Shown in pieces: positions 24,901 through 38,340 of a DNA stretch of 64,000 nucleotides. The notes under the pieces were generated by a model. That model ran no database searches. It had not been told where the DNA came from and saw nothing but the letters and a program-made list of their open reading frames with translations. Source of the stretch: Centropus unirufus (lineage: Eukaryota; Chordata; Aves; Cuculiformes; Centropidae). Position numbers and translations under genes: made by a program. Numbering within the stretch: the first letter of the stretch is position 1; every line of letters starts with the position of its first letter. The stretch is taken from assembly GCA_013397695.1 (NCBI GenBank), contig VYZI01000003.1, positions 7,200,899 to 7,264,898 of the forward strand, written 5' to 3'.

Positions 24901-25697
24901 CCATTGCACAATAGTTTCCTTATGATGTATATGACTCTGGAATGGGAAGGACTCATAAATCTTCTGCAAATTGAATCCTGCACAGGATTCACAGGATGCT
25001 TGAGAGAACTGTGGAATGAGACTAACTTCTAAACCTGACTGAAATAACTAACGATGAATCTTAAAGCATACAGAAAGTGTCAAGAGGTAATAAAATAGGC
25101 AGAAGTTCTTGCAAACTTATTCTAAATACCAATTGATCCCACTTTTTCTAATACCTTTCTGAATCCACTAGCACAGACCAGTGAAATCTCCCTCTGTAAT
25201 GTATTTATTCCAGGAAGCTTCTGAACCTTAGTCAGAGTAGTAGGAGTTGAGGACAAAATTGATAAAGTAGTGGAAGAAAATTCCAAATTAAAGATGTGGT
25301 CCCCATAAGTGACCCGTTACATTTTCTGCTCATGTAGTTTGTACCATGTCCTTTCTATAAAAAGCTAATAAAAGAGAGCTGGAAACAGCCTGCCTATGTG
25401 GGAATGACCCCATTCCAAAATATCAGAGGATGCTGAGAGCTGCAGAACTTAGCACAGCTATCCCTTTGACATTTTCACTAAACAAGTTGCTACTTCTCTT
25501 TTTCTTTTAATGTGGCTCCTCTGTTTTCTAACAGAAAGAGTGTCTTGAGTACAATGTAATCAGGTACAGTCATGAGACAGTGATGTGTCCAACTGTGAGT
25601 GAGTTGCAGCTGTAAAGACCAGGTAGACTTGGTAGAGATGTCCATCATAGTTCTAAAGCTTTCACATCATCCAGCTCCAGTTGCTTGCTATGAAGAC
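15926..25697. other. Unique non-coding stretch, 9.8 kb
   Basis: No gene or interspersed repeat recognised. The longest open frames are 151 codons (16047-16502, plus) and 132 codons (21233-21631, plus). Neither has a recognisable domain, and both overlap alternative frames. A 13-T run sits at 21798-21810 without poly(A)-signal context that would mark a processed pseudogene. Base composition is AT-rich throughout. Confidence 0.55.
21798..21810. repeat. Homopolymer run of 13 T
   Basis: A simple T run, preceded by ATTTCCC. No AATAAA on the minus strand lies immediately to its right and no retrogene-like frame adjoins, so it is annotated only as a mononucleotide repeat. Confidence 0.85.
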
Positions 25698-26125
25698 ACA
25701 TAGAATCATAGAATCACCAGCCTGGAAAAGATCTTTGAGGTCATCAAGCCCAACTTTACTTGTCTTCTAATAAACCATATCCCTAAGTATTTAATCTACT
25801 CATTTTTTAAAAACCTCTAGGGATGGTGACTCAACCACCTCCCTAGGCAGCCTGTTACAGTGTTTGATAAACATTTCGGTGAAGAGACTTTTCCTAGTGT
25901 CCAATATAAATGTCCCCTGGCACAGCTGGAAACCATTCCCTCTTGTCCTATCAACTATTACTTGGGTGAAAGACCAACACCCACCTCACTACATCTCCTT
26001 TCGTGTAGCTGTAGACAGCAATAAGGTCTCCCCTCAGACTCATCTCTATCCTAAACAACCCCATACTTGTTCTCCAGCCCCTTCACCAGTTTTGTTGCCT
26101 TGCTCTGGATGTTCCTTTCCCTGGA
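25698..26125 (-). mobile_element. CR1 LINE fragment (3' end)
   Basis: The left edge ACATAGAATCATAGAATCACC is the reverse of the CR1 3' terminal repeats. The rest follows the CR1 3' region in reverse, including 'cacctccctaggcagcctgttacagtg', 'cccctggcacagctggaaaccattccc', 'tcttgtcctatca' and 'aaggtctcccctcag'. It ends near the codons for KLVKG at about 26122. About 430 bp remain of a 5'-truncated copy, and numerous substitutions leave no usable frame. The 153-codon plus-strand open frame starting at 25864 is antisense noise running out of the element. Confidence 0.93.
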
Positions 26126-27390
26126 AACTCAGACATAGCTCCACAATGGAGACAAAAGCTGGGAGAGCTGAGAACCTCAGCTTGCCTGTCCCTCTGCCAC
26201 CCAAGGGACAGTCAGGATCATCCAGGGAGCCCTCAACCTTTCTTACACAGGGGTCTCAGATGGGTCAGATGAATGGTAAAGGATACAGATTTATGTCACC
26301 TCCCTCATGGTCCCGGGATCTCTAATCTAAATTAGATTATTATATTTTAAATGGTTAAATCCCCCTGCAGCCAAATGGACAATCCACTTCAGTGCATAAG
26401 CATATACTTTACTTTTATTTCCGTGCAACTGTAACAAATGTTTAGCATCAAATGCTGTCTTAAATTCTTGGCTAGTTAAAGTTAGTTGAGAAACGACGTC
26501 CTAAATTTGGATAAATATGGGAAGAGGGAGTTGCAACTTTTCGTTATTTTTTCATTTGCCTTTAACAAGTACTGTGAGTGCAGCTGATATAAAATGAGCT
26601 GTATGTAAACTGGAACCTGAGTCTGATGCAAATGATGTAGTAAAATACCAACACTGTGAGCTGTTGTTAGCCCCCTCCTTTCCAGATTGGGTCCTCACAA
26701 TAAAATGGCATTAATTGCTAAAGAAAGAAAAATGTGGTTTTCTTTAGAGTCAAAAGTAATACTTAAAATGCAACAGTGAAGCAGAAAAGGGGTGGCAAAT
26801 GTGTTGCACTGATAGTCTGGCAGTGGTTTTACTTCTGAAGGCTTTGAACAAGCTTTTAATTGTGACTATTTTCAACTATGCCTACACAAGTCCCTAGTTG
26901 TTTTGTGTTAACTGGATGTTTGTCCTTGCACCTGAAAGTGAACTCAAGTGAAAAAATGCTTGGAATTAGTCAATATATGAAACACATGATGAAAAAGCCT
27001 CTGGGTGACCACACTGGTTGTGCAGCTTTGTACAAACATTTATTTTTCCCAGGACTGATGTGTATTGAGTGTAACTGGCTGTTCAGCTCACTTGCTTGTT
27101 TTACTCTTCACGAGTCCATTGTTCATCCGTTCTACAAACATTGAAAGGATCTGTTCAGATCTGTAGACCTCGGAGTTGCTGCAAATCTCCCTTTATATCT
27201 CTGTCATCACTGTTAGGACAACGAGAGGAATTTTATCCTGTGATTGAGATTGTGCCATCCCATTCATTTGCTGGAAAGGTGTTACTGGGGTTCAAGAGGG
27301 CATGGGGAGTTAATGTTGTATATGTGGTTGGTGTTTTATGTTGGGTGATTGCATATGAGTCCAACTGTGGTAACCGTCCTTAAATATAAT
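26126..27390. other. Unique non-coding stretch up to the assembly gap
   Basis: No gene or repeat recognised. The longest open frame is 95 codons (27096-27383, plus), which ends just before the gap and has no domain signature. Confidence 0.55.
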
Positions 27391-27425
27391 NNNNNNNNNN
27401 NNNNNNNNNNNNNNNNNNNNNNNNN
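27391..27425. other. Assembly gap (35 N)
   Basis: Thirty-five unresolved bases between ...TAAATATAAT and AAAAAAAGAATATAG. The right edge is an A-run, so a homopolymer or AT-rich simple repeat may have broken the assembly. The true gap length is unknown. Confidence 0.99.
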
Positions 27426-30400
27426 AAAAAAAGAATATAGTTGAAAATCTAACATATAAAGAATGAAACTTCATAGGATATTAGGTTGCCCTCCAGAAAT
27501 GAAAAGTGTAATCATAGAAGAATCTCTTTGCTGGTATTAAATATAAATAGTACACTTAGGAAAAAAAGAAGTTCATTTGTATGGTCTGGAACTATGTTTG
27601 AAGTTTGATTCTGCTTCCTTTTAGATAAAGCACAACCAGCAGACACCAATGAGAAGAAATGACAAGGAGAAAATGTGTCTTGTGCTGCTTTTCACTTACA
27701 GCTCACTGTGGGAAGGCATAGACCCAGCTCTTGGATTGAAAAAACACTTTGGAAAATAGAAAGCTTTTATCAGCATTGCACTGCTTAAGGAATTGCTAGG
27801 ATCTGCAGCAGGAGTCAGGTTTGTGTCTGTATATTGCAAGAAGGCGGTATTGAATTTTCCTAGGGGAACGATGTCCTTTGGATGGTCTTCTCTGTAAGCC
27901 TGGGCAGGAGTCCTCACGGTTTCCCCAGTGAGGAATTCCCCCAGGGACCCTGGGAGTCGGCGAGTGAGGGACCACCCGGGGACGTTCTGTGCTTTTTCCA
28001 ATTGTTTTTAGTTTAGTGATGACATCAGCGCCACCAGCCAAGGGAAAACATCCCTGTAACCCCGGCTATGATCATGTGTCTCACATCTCTAGCATTTCTG
28101 CCCGTTGTCCTGCCAGTGGATAGCATTACTGCAAAACGCCTTGCTGAAATCAATCCTGCTTTTACCACCCGTTATGTCCAGCTTGAGGTTACTTTTGTTT
28201 GCAGCTCTACCCAACAGGCTGAGGTAGGTCCCTCCAACAATGCAGCATTTTGAAAATGGGTCCCACGTAATCACACCTTTCAACTCTAACTGGGGGTCCC
28301 TGAAAACTATTTCTTTCTCTATAATAGAGACGTGTTTTGTTGCTATGGCTCAAATTCTAGTGCTCTGGCTCAGAAGGAGTCACAGGGATGACTTACATAC
28401 TCATAGCAGGCAGGACTGTTTTCTTGCCAAGTATGTGGAGATACGTACTCCACGGTGGCCTCTTGCAGGCAACGTGGGACTAGAGCTATGCAGAAGCCCC
28501 ATCTTAAATATCAGATTCCTTCGACTGGAGAGTGAGGCTGTAGGGCCCTCTTGTGGGAAGAGAACAGCAGTTCTGCTGCTCGTGAAATTGTTCTGTGGGC
28601 TCCGGTGGAAATTTGGGGTGAATGCATGCCGTCATCTGCCGAAGCACCACACGTGCTGTGGGACAGCCTGGGTGTATTCCATCGCTGCTCAAGTCCGACT
28701 CCTATCTGCAAGCTTGGAAATGAGAAAGGATTGTCTTGATAAACCTCAGCCTTGCTGACCTCTCCACCTCCGTCCCTGATCTTCCAGAGTGGTTTATGCT
28801 CTGGTCTAGTCAGGGATGTTAACTCCTAAAACTAGCCTCTTTGCTCTGTTCAGCTGGGCTCAGGAGTAGTGGCATTTCTTTTATGTGTGAGTGAGTTGAG
28901 CCTATGTCATGGTCATGCCATGACCGGGGGACTTGCCATATCCCCTTCCCTCCTCCAGCTGCTGACCAGAGTTTGTTATGCCCCAGCCAACCTAACACCC
29001 ACCGAGAAGGAAGGTGGTTCTTAGACCTAATCTCCTTGCAGCATTGCCCTCTCACCTCTGCCTCTTGTCTCCTGACTCTGCCACAACTTCCTGGAGGCTT
29101 CAAAGACCTTTTGGATCTTTGTGCCTGCTTCAAGGGACTCAAGGCTTCATCTTGACCAGGATGTCAAGGATGTGTTTCGAGGAGCAGCGAGCTGGCAGCA
29201 AGCAGTGAAGGATGCTGGAGCTGGGGCCCACAGGCAGGCAGAATTAGGGAAGGCACCTGCTTTATGTCAGATCTGTGGTTGGGAGATGTCAGGTTTTAGC
29301 TCCTGAGTATGCCTATAAGGTTAGTGAGAGGAGCTGTGTCTGGTTTCACTCTGGGCAGGCAATGGCAGGAGCTGGATATTGGAACTTCTGTACTGAACCA
29401 CACGAAGGCAGCTGACAGAGTGATGACAGGCAAGGCATGAAAGCAGTTCAGGAATCTTTGACCCAAGCTTTGCATAGCACCCCAGCACAAAATGTATCAT
29501 AGGGAGCATCTCGAGTGTATTTGAGTATCCAGCTCTTTCAGTCACACCCAGAAGCTCTGGATCTCTTCCAGTAGACTAAGACCCATTTCTGACATTAAAC
29601 ACTCTTCTGTATAGTACAAGAACAAAACAAAACAACAGCAGCCAACTCCTCTAAAGGTCAAGTTAGGAGAAAGACCATTGCCACTATTATGTCAGCTTTG
29701 TTACTATATTGATAGGTGCTTGCACGTTTTCACCTCTTGTTCTAACCTCAGTATATCTGCCTCTACTGTGACAGCTTCAGATCCTCAGGCATCCCATCTA
29801 TTTAGCCATAGCAAATAATCTTCTAAATTAAAACCCAATCACATTCTTTAATAATGTACAATTAAAACTTTCTACTTCCTTTATCTCAAATATTGAATTT
29901 CATATATAAGACAATCAAGAATATTCTTGGAAATATTTTCAATACCAAAAATTCTAAGAATCAAGAAAATCAGGTGAAAGATATTGCGAGTACACTTGGA
30001 AGGTACAACATATACTTAAAAACTGCTTTCAGAGTAATTGATACTATAGGAACTTTTTTCTTTCGAAGTCTGTTTTTAGGAGTTGCATTTTCTGATGTCA
30101 AAATGCCTAATTGTTATTAATATTTTATAAGTTAATAGTCAAACTCATAAACTGACTCATAGCTATGTATTCTATTGGTTTATAAGAAATGCTATTAATG
30201 GGTTCTGGGGCATACTTTATCCTGACATGGACAATTTGCTTATTTTTCTAGTTGAAAGATTCCCTTGATAATCCCTCCTTGCCACTGTTTTGAGAGGATG
30301 TAGAAGGTAAAGAGATGTCTAAAGCCTTGACAAAAACTGAGTAAAGGTCTAAAAATATGTCTAAATCAAAATATGACAAGGCAGCACAACCCAATGATAC

Positions 30401-32669
30401 CTTAGTTGTACTGGAACAAAAATAATGCCATGCCGGAGGCAGTGGAGCCATGGTGACATGATAGTTTCCTGGGGTCATTTTTGTTCTGTTGGGGCCCTGT
30501 CTGATAGCCTAGGTACAGAGTTTTGGGAAATTTGGCACATTCCCTGAGCACTCCCACTGATTTGTTCAGAGCTAATCTAAGCAGCAGTATATAGTTTTGT
30601 TGGTATGATTTCTGTGAATATATCCCTATCCTTATGCCCCAGAGCTAAATGTTGTATTGTTGGTCCGAGTTGGGATATTACTGTCTGATTTTCAGCATTG
30701 AGGCTCAAAACACGCACTCAGTTGGAAATATGGTGTTGAAAACAGTGCCTGTAAGGCACAATTGTGCACTGTTGAGGTCAGTTGTGTTTTCACTATTGAT
30801 TTCCATTGCAGAAAAATCAGGGATCCCAACGGCAGTCACTGCAGTATTACTGTAAGGTAGTGGTAGATTGCTGCAGGCAACATGATTTGGAAGAACAAAT
30901 TTGAGCAGACAGGGGTTAGATCAATATCTGAAGGATGATTATCTTGGTCAGCATAGCATTTTCCATAGCCTAATCCAATCTAAACAATCTCTAAATATAT
31001 CATGGACTGTGAAATTTCAATCCCTGTCCTGTCAGCCTGTTCATGTGAAGATGGATGACATGCCTGATGAAGTCAAAGGCCTCGATCCGGCTACTGCTGA
31101 AGTGACTAATAAATCTCCCATTAACTTCAGAAAAGCCTTGAAAGAGTTTTTTTGTCAAATTGATCAATTAGACAGATGTAAGGAGATCTTTTCCAGGTGT
31201 AACGGGTTCACAGTAGTTACATGTGCACAAGCCTTCTCCCTGAAAGAGAGGATCATCTCTACAAGCCTGTGGGAATTAAAAAACAAGCCAAGAAGAAGTG
31301 GAGATGTTCAGAATGGGAGGCTGCTATATTAGGTCACTCTTCACCAGGACAGACAGCACAAAGTATTTGGAGGAGGGAGGCACTGCTGGAGAGCAAACTT
31401 TTCATCCGGGGCAGCATTAAAGAAATGAGAAAACTGTGCCTTTCGCATTGAGAATTTTGCCTGGAATTCAGCTGGGCTTTTACAGAGAACATGGCCATTA
31501 GGACTGACAGCTGGGCAGCCAAGAAGCCCCCAAAGTGGGGCAGCAGCCCAAAGATGGTGCAGACTGGGGGCAGCCTTTGGATGGTGTCCCTGGGTTGCCT
31601 GTAGCAATCCCCCACGCAACCTTATGGGACAATTAAGAATGGGATGAAGCGTGGTTTTTTAGGCTCGTTACAGATCTAAGAACAGATACGATTAATGACT
31701 CTTGCAGTAATGAGCTCGTAGACAAGCTTATAGTAGCACTCATTAAGTATTTCTCTGGGAAGAAATATCTCTCTTCAATCAGGTGGAATCCCCCAGCCAG
31801 CATTATGAGAAGCTTCCACTGTCAGAATGGGAAGAATATGAAAATAAAAAGTGGAAATTCACTCAGAAGATCAGCCCAGCAGGCTCCAGGCTGGAATTGT
31901 AATTCTGTCTCCAGCCATCTTTGCTTTGCCCTCAGTGCAATTGCATACATATACAGATAAACTCTTCCTATTTATTCAGTAAATAAATATATTGCCAAAC
32001 AGAAAAAGGTAAGAAAACTCATATGACGATGATGTTAAAATTTCAGGTATGAATATAGCCATATTTTAAAAAAGAGCTTTCAATTCCTTTGCCATTGTTC
32101 ATAGGAATTAACTCTGACTGCTGTTGAAACCCTAGTGACATAATAATATTAATAATTTAAATCTTTAGCTGCTGCATGTTATTTAAAACTTAAAAGAGCT
32201 ACAAACAACTTTGGATGCCTATAAGGCTTCAACAGATGTTTCCTTGTCATCAGAACAAATGATTTTTTTCCTTCTCAGTTCCGAAAATACTGTCAAATAT
32301 TGTCAGATTATGCAAAATTTCAAAATAATAAATTTGAGCTGAATAGTATTGAGAAAACACAGTCAGTATTCACCTTTTCAGGTGTGCTGTCACGTGACAA
32401 AGTAATGAGTACAGAAATACACAAACACTTTTTATCTATAGTCCACATGGATCCAGCAGCACAGAAACTGTTTATCTTTTCCAAGAAAGCTCAAGGCTGG
32501 AGCCAGTCTACCTGCTGATGCTTAGTGTGGAGATGAAATTGGTATCTGCTGAGGGATCCAGGCTATGGTCCTCAGGATTTTTTAGGCATAGCAATAACAA
32601 CTCATTCTCTGTAGCAATTATATTTGTAATTAAAGTACATCGGGGAGGCTGGCCAACTCATTAATTGAA
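27426..32669. other. Unique stretch with a GC/CpG-richer patch
   Basis: No gene recognised. About 27840-28070 is visibly richer in G, C and CpG than its surroundings. It contains a TGACATCA element at 28019-28026 that is one base from a palindromic CRE. Open frames here include 172 codons at 28240-28758 (plus), the longest outside repeats, and 143 codons at 30901-31332 (plus). Neither resembles a family I know. No LINE or LTR sequence was identified. Confidence 0.5.
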
Positions 32670-32856
32670 ATAGGGTGTTGCAGCATTAGAACAAGTTGCC
32701 AGCGAAGCGTCATCCCCAGAGGTGTTCAAGTCCGGGTTGGATGAGGCTTCGAGCAGCCTGATCCAGCAGAAAGTGTCCCTGCCCAAGGCAGGTGCGTTGG
32801 AACTAGATCTTTAAGGTCCTTTCCAAATCAAACTATTCTATGATTCCATGATTCAC
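32670..32856 (+). mobile_element. CR1 LINE fragment (3' end)
   Basis: Plus-strand CR1 3' end. It opens around 'gcattagaacaagttgcc', passes through 'ccagaggtgttcaag', 'gttggatgaggcttcgagcagcctgatccagcagaaagtgtccctgccc' and 'ttggaactagatc', and closes with CTATTCTATGATTCCATGATTC, the degenerate terminal repeats. It is a 5'-truncated copy of about 187 bp with no coding sequence. Confidence 0.94.
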
Positions 32857-35800
32857 GATGGCCCTCTAACTTCTTCTAAACAGGAGCATTTCCTTTGCTC
32901 CTAGTTGGGAGGATGAGGCATTTTTGCCCCAGGATAATCAGGTTGCTAGATCAACTAATACCTGCATGTCCTGCTCTGGGCAAGATCAGCACCCTGGTTT
33001 GAAATTAATTGTTTTTATCTGGAGAATTGAAATTCTCTTTTAAAAGAAAGAATTTTGGCCTATGCCATTGTTCAAGAATGGACTCAGTGCACTGGTTGAT
33101 GAGTTGGCTGTTTAACTGCAGCTGACATTAATGCTAGTTTGGTTTCACTAAAAGATTAGGTCAAATAGTCCATATCAGTCACATGTTGGATTATGCTACA
33201 TGCATGCTGTTATTTCTATAATGACAATTAGGTGACATCATGTCTGCTTTGTTCTTTGGGCATTCTTCCCCACATCTGGTATTTTAGGAAGAATTTAAGA
33301 TTCACTAAACCAGCAACAGATTACTCTGCCATCTAATTCTTGTACAAATTAAGGCTCTGATCCTATGAAGATTTATTCCTGTGCTTGCTTTCATGTACAA
33401 CGGGTTTTCCCATTGAACTTGCAAAATGAATAAAGTTATGCTTATGTACGAGTGCTAGAAGGATTCTTGCCTAAATAGTGAAAATGAACACTGACAGTAT
33501 ATAATTATCCATAATCTTCAGTTATAAACACAGCAGAATGCACATCTAAAATTAATGTCGGAAATTGAATGAAATGGAGAAGTCTGTGAGAGTATTTTTA
33601 CTTTGCTTCATTCACAGCTATTTTGCACTGTTAGTAATAACTAAGCTGGTAATTGCCTGCTGCACATGCTATACATGAACCCTGGCACATAATTTGGTTT
33701 CCACATCCATTTTATTCACTATTGCCAATAGATGTTAGAAGTGAAAAGAAAGTGGAAAGAAAGGTCTCTAAATAATTTTGGTGCAGCCTGGAGACCCCAA
33801 TTTATTGCTAACAGCCAAGCACTATTTTTAGAAAAGTAACAGACATGATTCTTTCCATACACACTGTCCCTTTCCTTCAGAATTACTTTAATGTTGCCAG
33901 ACTAGATATATTTTGTCACTTACATATTCTTAGTCCTCAATCCTCATGTTTTAAATCAATTTAGGTTTATTTAGAGTTGGCCAAAACACAGAATTTAACC
34001 CTGGCAAACAATAATTTCTATTCAAAAATATCGAATGATCTGGAGCTTTGAAAATAAAAGTTGCTTTCAGAGGGCCCAAGACAATGGCATTGCTGTTTCT
34101 TTCCCCACTGACAAGAGAAGAGTTGGTTGAATGCACAGGCCCCAGAGGTCTTCAGGTTGAAATGTCCACCATGTTCTCTGGGTTGGGTAAAACACTCCCT
34201 GGCTGTGCTATTGTGATTTGAGGGCTGATTTAGTAGGATTTAAAGTTTTATATGTCAAGGAATTTATTTACTTTTTGGCAATGAGCCAGGAGATCTTGTG
34301 CAGCATCTTCTAGCTTCAGCATCTTCGTTCTGCAGTCAGAACATGGAAGCCTGAAGACCTGTGACTGGAGCCAGGATCCCGCAGCTTTCCGGCAGTCAGC
34401 TTCACAGCACTGTTATCTTCCTCATCCAAGAGGTACTGCTCAAGGGAGCCATGCATGCCATGGTCTCAAGCCTGCTACTGTGAAGACACAGCTCTGGGAG
34501 CCCCGAGGTCTCAAAGGGCAAACAGGTCCGGGTCATTCTTGCCTCTGTAGGGCAGAACTGGCAAGACGTAGGCGCCTGGGTATCTCAAGTTTTCTAGAAA
34601 TGCTATGTCCTCATCATTACTCTCTGATGCCAGACAAGTTTCTATGTGACAGATGCCTGTGGTCGACCAAGAGCTAAAGAAATGATTTTTTTTCAGTTGA
34701 AGGGGCTCAGTTCAAACTCTAGCCTTTCAAACAAATTTCATCAAAACTTTTCTGACCTGCTCAAGTTAGGACATATAATACAACATTAAACTGGACGAAG
34801 AAAATGTATTCTGGACAGAAATTTGTTTTAAAATATGCTATATTAAATGCACATGAGTGAAATGTTGGGTTTTTGTAAAATTAGGAACTGGGGATGGGTA
34901 ATCAAATGCCTCCTGTTTAAGGAGATCATCAAGAAAGACCAGGCATTTCTAAAAAATAAACAATATACAAATTTGTGGTTAATGTCTTGAGGATACCTTT
35001 TCTAGAATCTATATGATGGAGTAAAGAGTTTATGAGCTTTGTAGAGACTGAAGATATTTAAAGAGATTTTGGATTTCTGTTGCTCACAGATTACTGAGAC
35101 GAGAGAAAAAAAGGAGCTGGAACACTTATAAAAACCTCTTTACAAAAGACAAGTCTTTTCTTTAAAAAATTTAATCTCTCATTTTTCAGAAAGTCCTGTG
35201 GGAGTAAGATGGACCTGCAATTACCGGCAACACTGCCAGAAGATTCCTTGGCCTGTTCATTAGCCCATCAGTCCTACTCAAGGCAAGCAACAATGGTCCC
35301 TGGGACGCCAGCAGACAACCTTTACAACACTGCAGAAACTGTTTCTAGATTTAAAGGTGGCAGTTAAACAACCTGTGCTAAATCTGGGTAGAGACACAAG
35401 AAAAGCAGCTTTAAAGCATTCTTTAACCCTAATGGAACTCTTATAATTTTTGTACCCACATGTTCCTTCATGATTCTCCCCCTTCAAGGTGAAATGTTCT
35501 TTTCATGTTTTCCACAAAGCACATGCCTCAAGGTTTGATAGATATCACCATTCTAAATTATATATTCATTGAAACTCTAAGGATGCCAGTCTTGTGCTTT
35601 TGTTTTGGCTTATTTCTGATTCTAGTGAATGATTCTGTGGGGATTACTGATTTCTTTTGCCTTGTTGACTGAATCTTTCCATCTATGTCTACGATACATG
35701 GAAATGTTAATATTATCCACATGGGGCATTGCATGAGGCAGCAGTGCTGCAGCTAGGACACCAGGCCATCATAAAATTAAAGATTGTACCATGACACATC

Positions 35801-38292
35801 AGTACAAGGAGGCCAATTTAATATGACAAGGGCAGTCTGAAGTCTGGCACTTTCTTGGTTTAGGACTTGCCTTTGAAAATTTTAAACGAATTAATCTTAT
35901 TTGATAATTGTATACCTTCTTTTTGTACTAGAGGGAGAAGAGAGGATACATTTTTAGAATAAATTAATTATTACATATTTAGAAAACAAAACAGATCTTA
36001 AATCCCTCACTTCTCCTAAATTGTTTCTCCAGCTCAGTGTTTGAACTTCATACCTATTGATGCAGAAAGTAGGATTTGATAGCCTGGACAATTTTATTTA
36101 ACAGAGGAAAATGTTTATTGTTTTCATTTGCTCTGCTGGGAAAAGAGCACTCAGATATTTCTGAGTCACACCAACAGCCACGCCAAATATTGTTAAGAGT
36201 CTATAATATGAAACATATCTTTTACATGAAATTATAGTTGTTGTTTTTTTATAAAAAACAACCTTTTTTGCTATATTCAGCAGAAGCTGAAAACTACTGT
36301 TCATCTTCAGTACTGTAAATATCCATATTAGACAAACATCCCTATTCTTAGCTTTCCTAGCACTCAGACTGTGACCTGTGCTATTTTCTTACTTACTGAC
36401 AGCTTATGCTGGGCCCAGACGGTTTCTAGGTGGCTGAGAGAAGAAATGCCAGAGTTGCAGAGCTTTCTGAAGCAAGGATATATAAACCGGTACTGAAGTT
36501 TAAGGGCAGTTTCACAATAGTGAATAAAATAAGGAAATTATCACCTGTTTATGCTGCCTTTGTCTGGAGTTTCTGAGCACCACTTGACTTTGAATATTGA
36601 ACCGAGGTAAAACTAACCAGAACAGAGGTATTTACACTTTTCCTCCAGGGCATTTGATAAGAAGCTAGAGGGCTGGGATGTTTTTCAAGCTTAGGTCTCT
36701 GTGGTTTTTGGGTTCACACCGAGCTAATCAATGCACAGGGCCTCTGAGACTGTAGGTGCTGTGTGATGGGCCAGCTCAGACAACAGATGAAGCAGATGTG
36801 TGCTCCTCCCTAGTCACTCATAACTTATGTGGGCCTGATTTATCTAAGTTTTCTCTGATTATCTGAGAAATCCCTGATATGCTCTTTCCTTAATCTGCCA
36901 CTGCATCAGTTCCAGCGGGTGACTGGGATTACTGCCTGTTGACAACCAGGTGTGCTGGTCAAGCCATAAAGATATTACGTGCTTCTTGACATCTTCTATT
37001 TCTGCCTTTCCCTTTTTACTAAGAGGGCCAAGACCATTTCCATTACCTTCCTCTGAAAATCTGTATAATAGATTTCAAGAATATAAATTTATGTAATAGA
37101 TTTATAAAATGTTTTCTCGTTAGTTCTTAAATGACTAGCAAATTGCACCCCATTTTGTGTTGATTTTCATCTCTTTGTAAGCTTCTACTTTAATTCCAGT
37201 CCTTAACTGTTTGTGCTATGTTTTCTGTCTAGTTCCTCTTTATAGTTCAGGTTATTGAAGGTTTCTGATTTAGCTGGGTGCCTCTTCTATTTAATCTTTT
37301 TTTCTTCTTTGTATTTTTTCGCTTTGCCTCATGATAGTTTGTTGTAATGCTTCCAAATTTGTTTATTTTTAAACAAAATCACTAGTTTACCTGATCCCTT
37401 TCCTTTACATACGTATCTACAAGATGTTAACTTCCAGCTCCCAGGATTTATTCTGCTTAGCTTTATTGAACACTTTTATTCTGTATTTCTCTGTTATAAG
37501 AAGAGTCCATAACCCACCCTGGTCACTCTAAGCCCCTGCCTGCACTTCCAGGATTTCCCTGCTGGTGAAAAGCAGATCTAGAAAAGCCTGTATTCCGGGT
37601 GTGTTTTCTAATATTTACATACAATGTCTGCTGGAAAGTCTGGGCAGGATTCCTATAACACAATAGAGACTTAAGTGAGTAAATGAATGTGAGCACAGGT
37701 CTGAGATCGCTGTCTTGTTTTCTTTATAGACAGCACTAAATGACAATTTGAGGTAAGGAATAGTAGTAAAATGTCATTTGTTCTTACGTGTAATTCATCT
37801 CATCCTCAATTTGTATCTGAATCAATGAAAAATGCCCTAAAAGGGCCTGTTTCTCGCTACCCAGTATGAGGTGAGCCATGGGTTCCTAGTTCGTATATAG
37901 ACTTCAATGCTGCATGTCTCCCAGGTCCTACCCTACCTTCTGATGTCTGCTGCAGCCCCTCAGTGGTAGACGCCTGGGGAAAGCGTCCCATTAACACCCC
38001 ACCTTGTGCTTTGCATGGCCCTCATAGCTGTAGAGGAAAAAAACTTCATCCATCCAGCGCCCGGTTTAGTGGACAGTAATGTGCAGAGGTGCCCTTAGCT
38101 CCCTGTGTGTTAGTTCAGCGGTCGCAGTCTCAAGGATAAAATGTTGAGCTCGCCTTGATGTTTTTCATAGTTGTCTTGCAATATAAAATGATGGTGATTA
38201 CGTGCAGTTACCTTCTTCTCAGCATTGTCATCTATCAGGCAGGGAAGGGGAAGACCTCACCAGATCAGTTATTGTATACTAGTCCAGAGGCT

Positions 38293-38340
38293 AGTATATA
38301 TCTGATTCATATATATCTATTCATATATATCTGATTCATT
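38293..38340. repeat. AT-rich 15-16-bp tandem repeat, three units
   Basis: Three imperfect copies of TATATATCTGATTCA; the middle one lacks a G and reads TATATATCTATTCA. It is a short minisatellite-like array without apparent function. Confidence 0.75.

Noticed and set aside
25864..26325. 153-codon plus-strand open frame
   Set aside because: It is mostly antisense CR1 3' end, running by chance into flanking DNA.
30901..31332. 143-codon plus-strand open frame
   Set aside because: No recognisable domain, no coding-exon structure, and an overlapping 76-codon frame; treated as chance.
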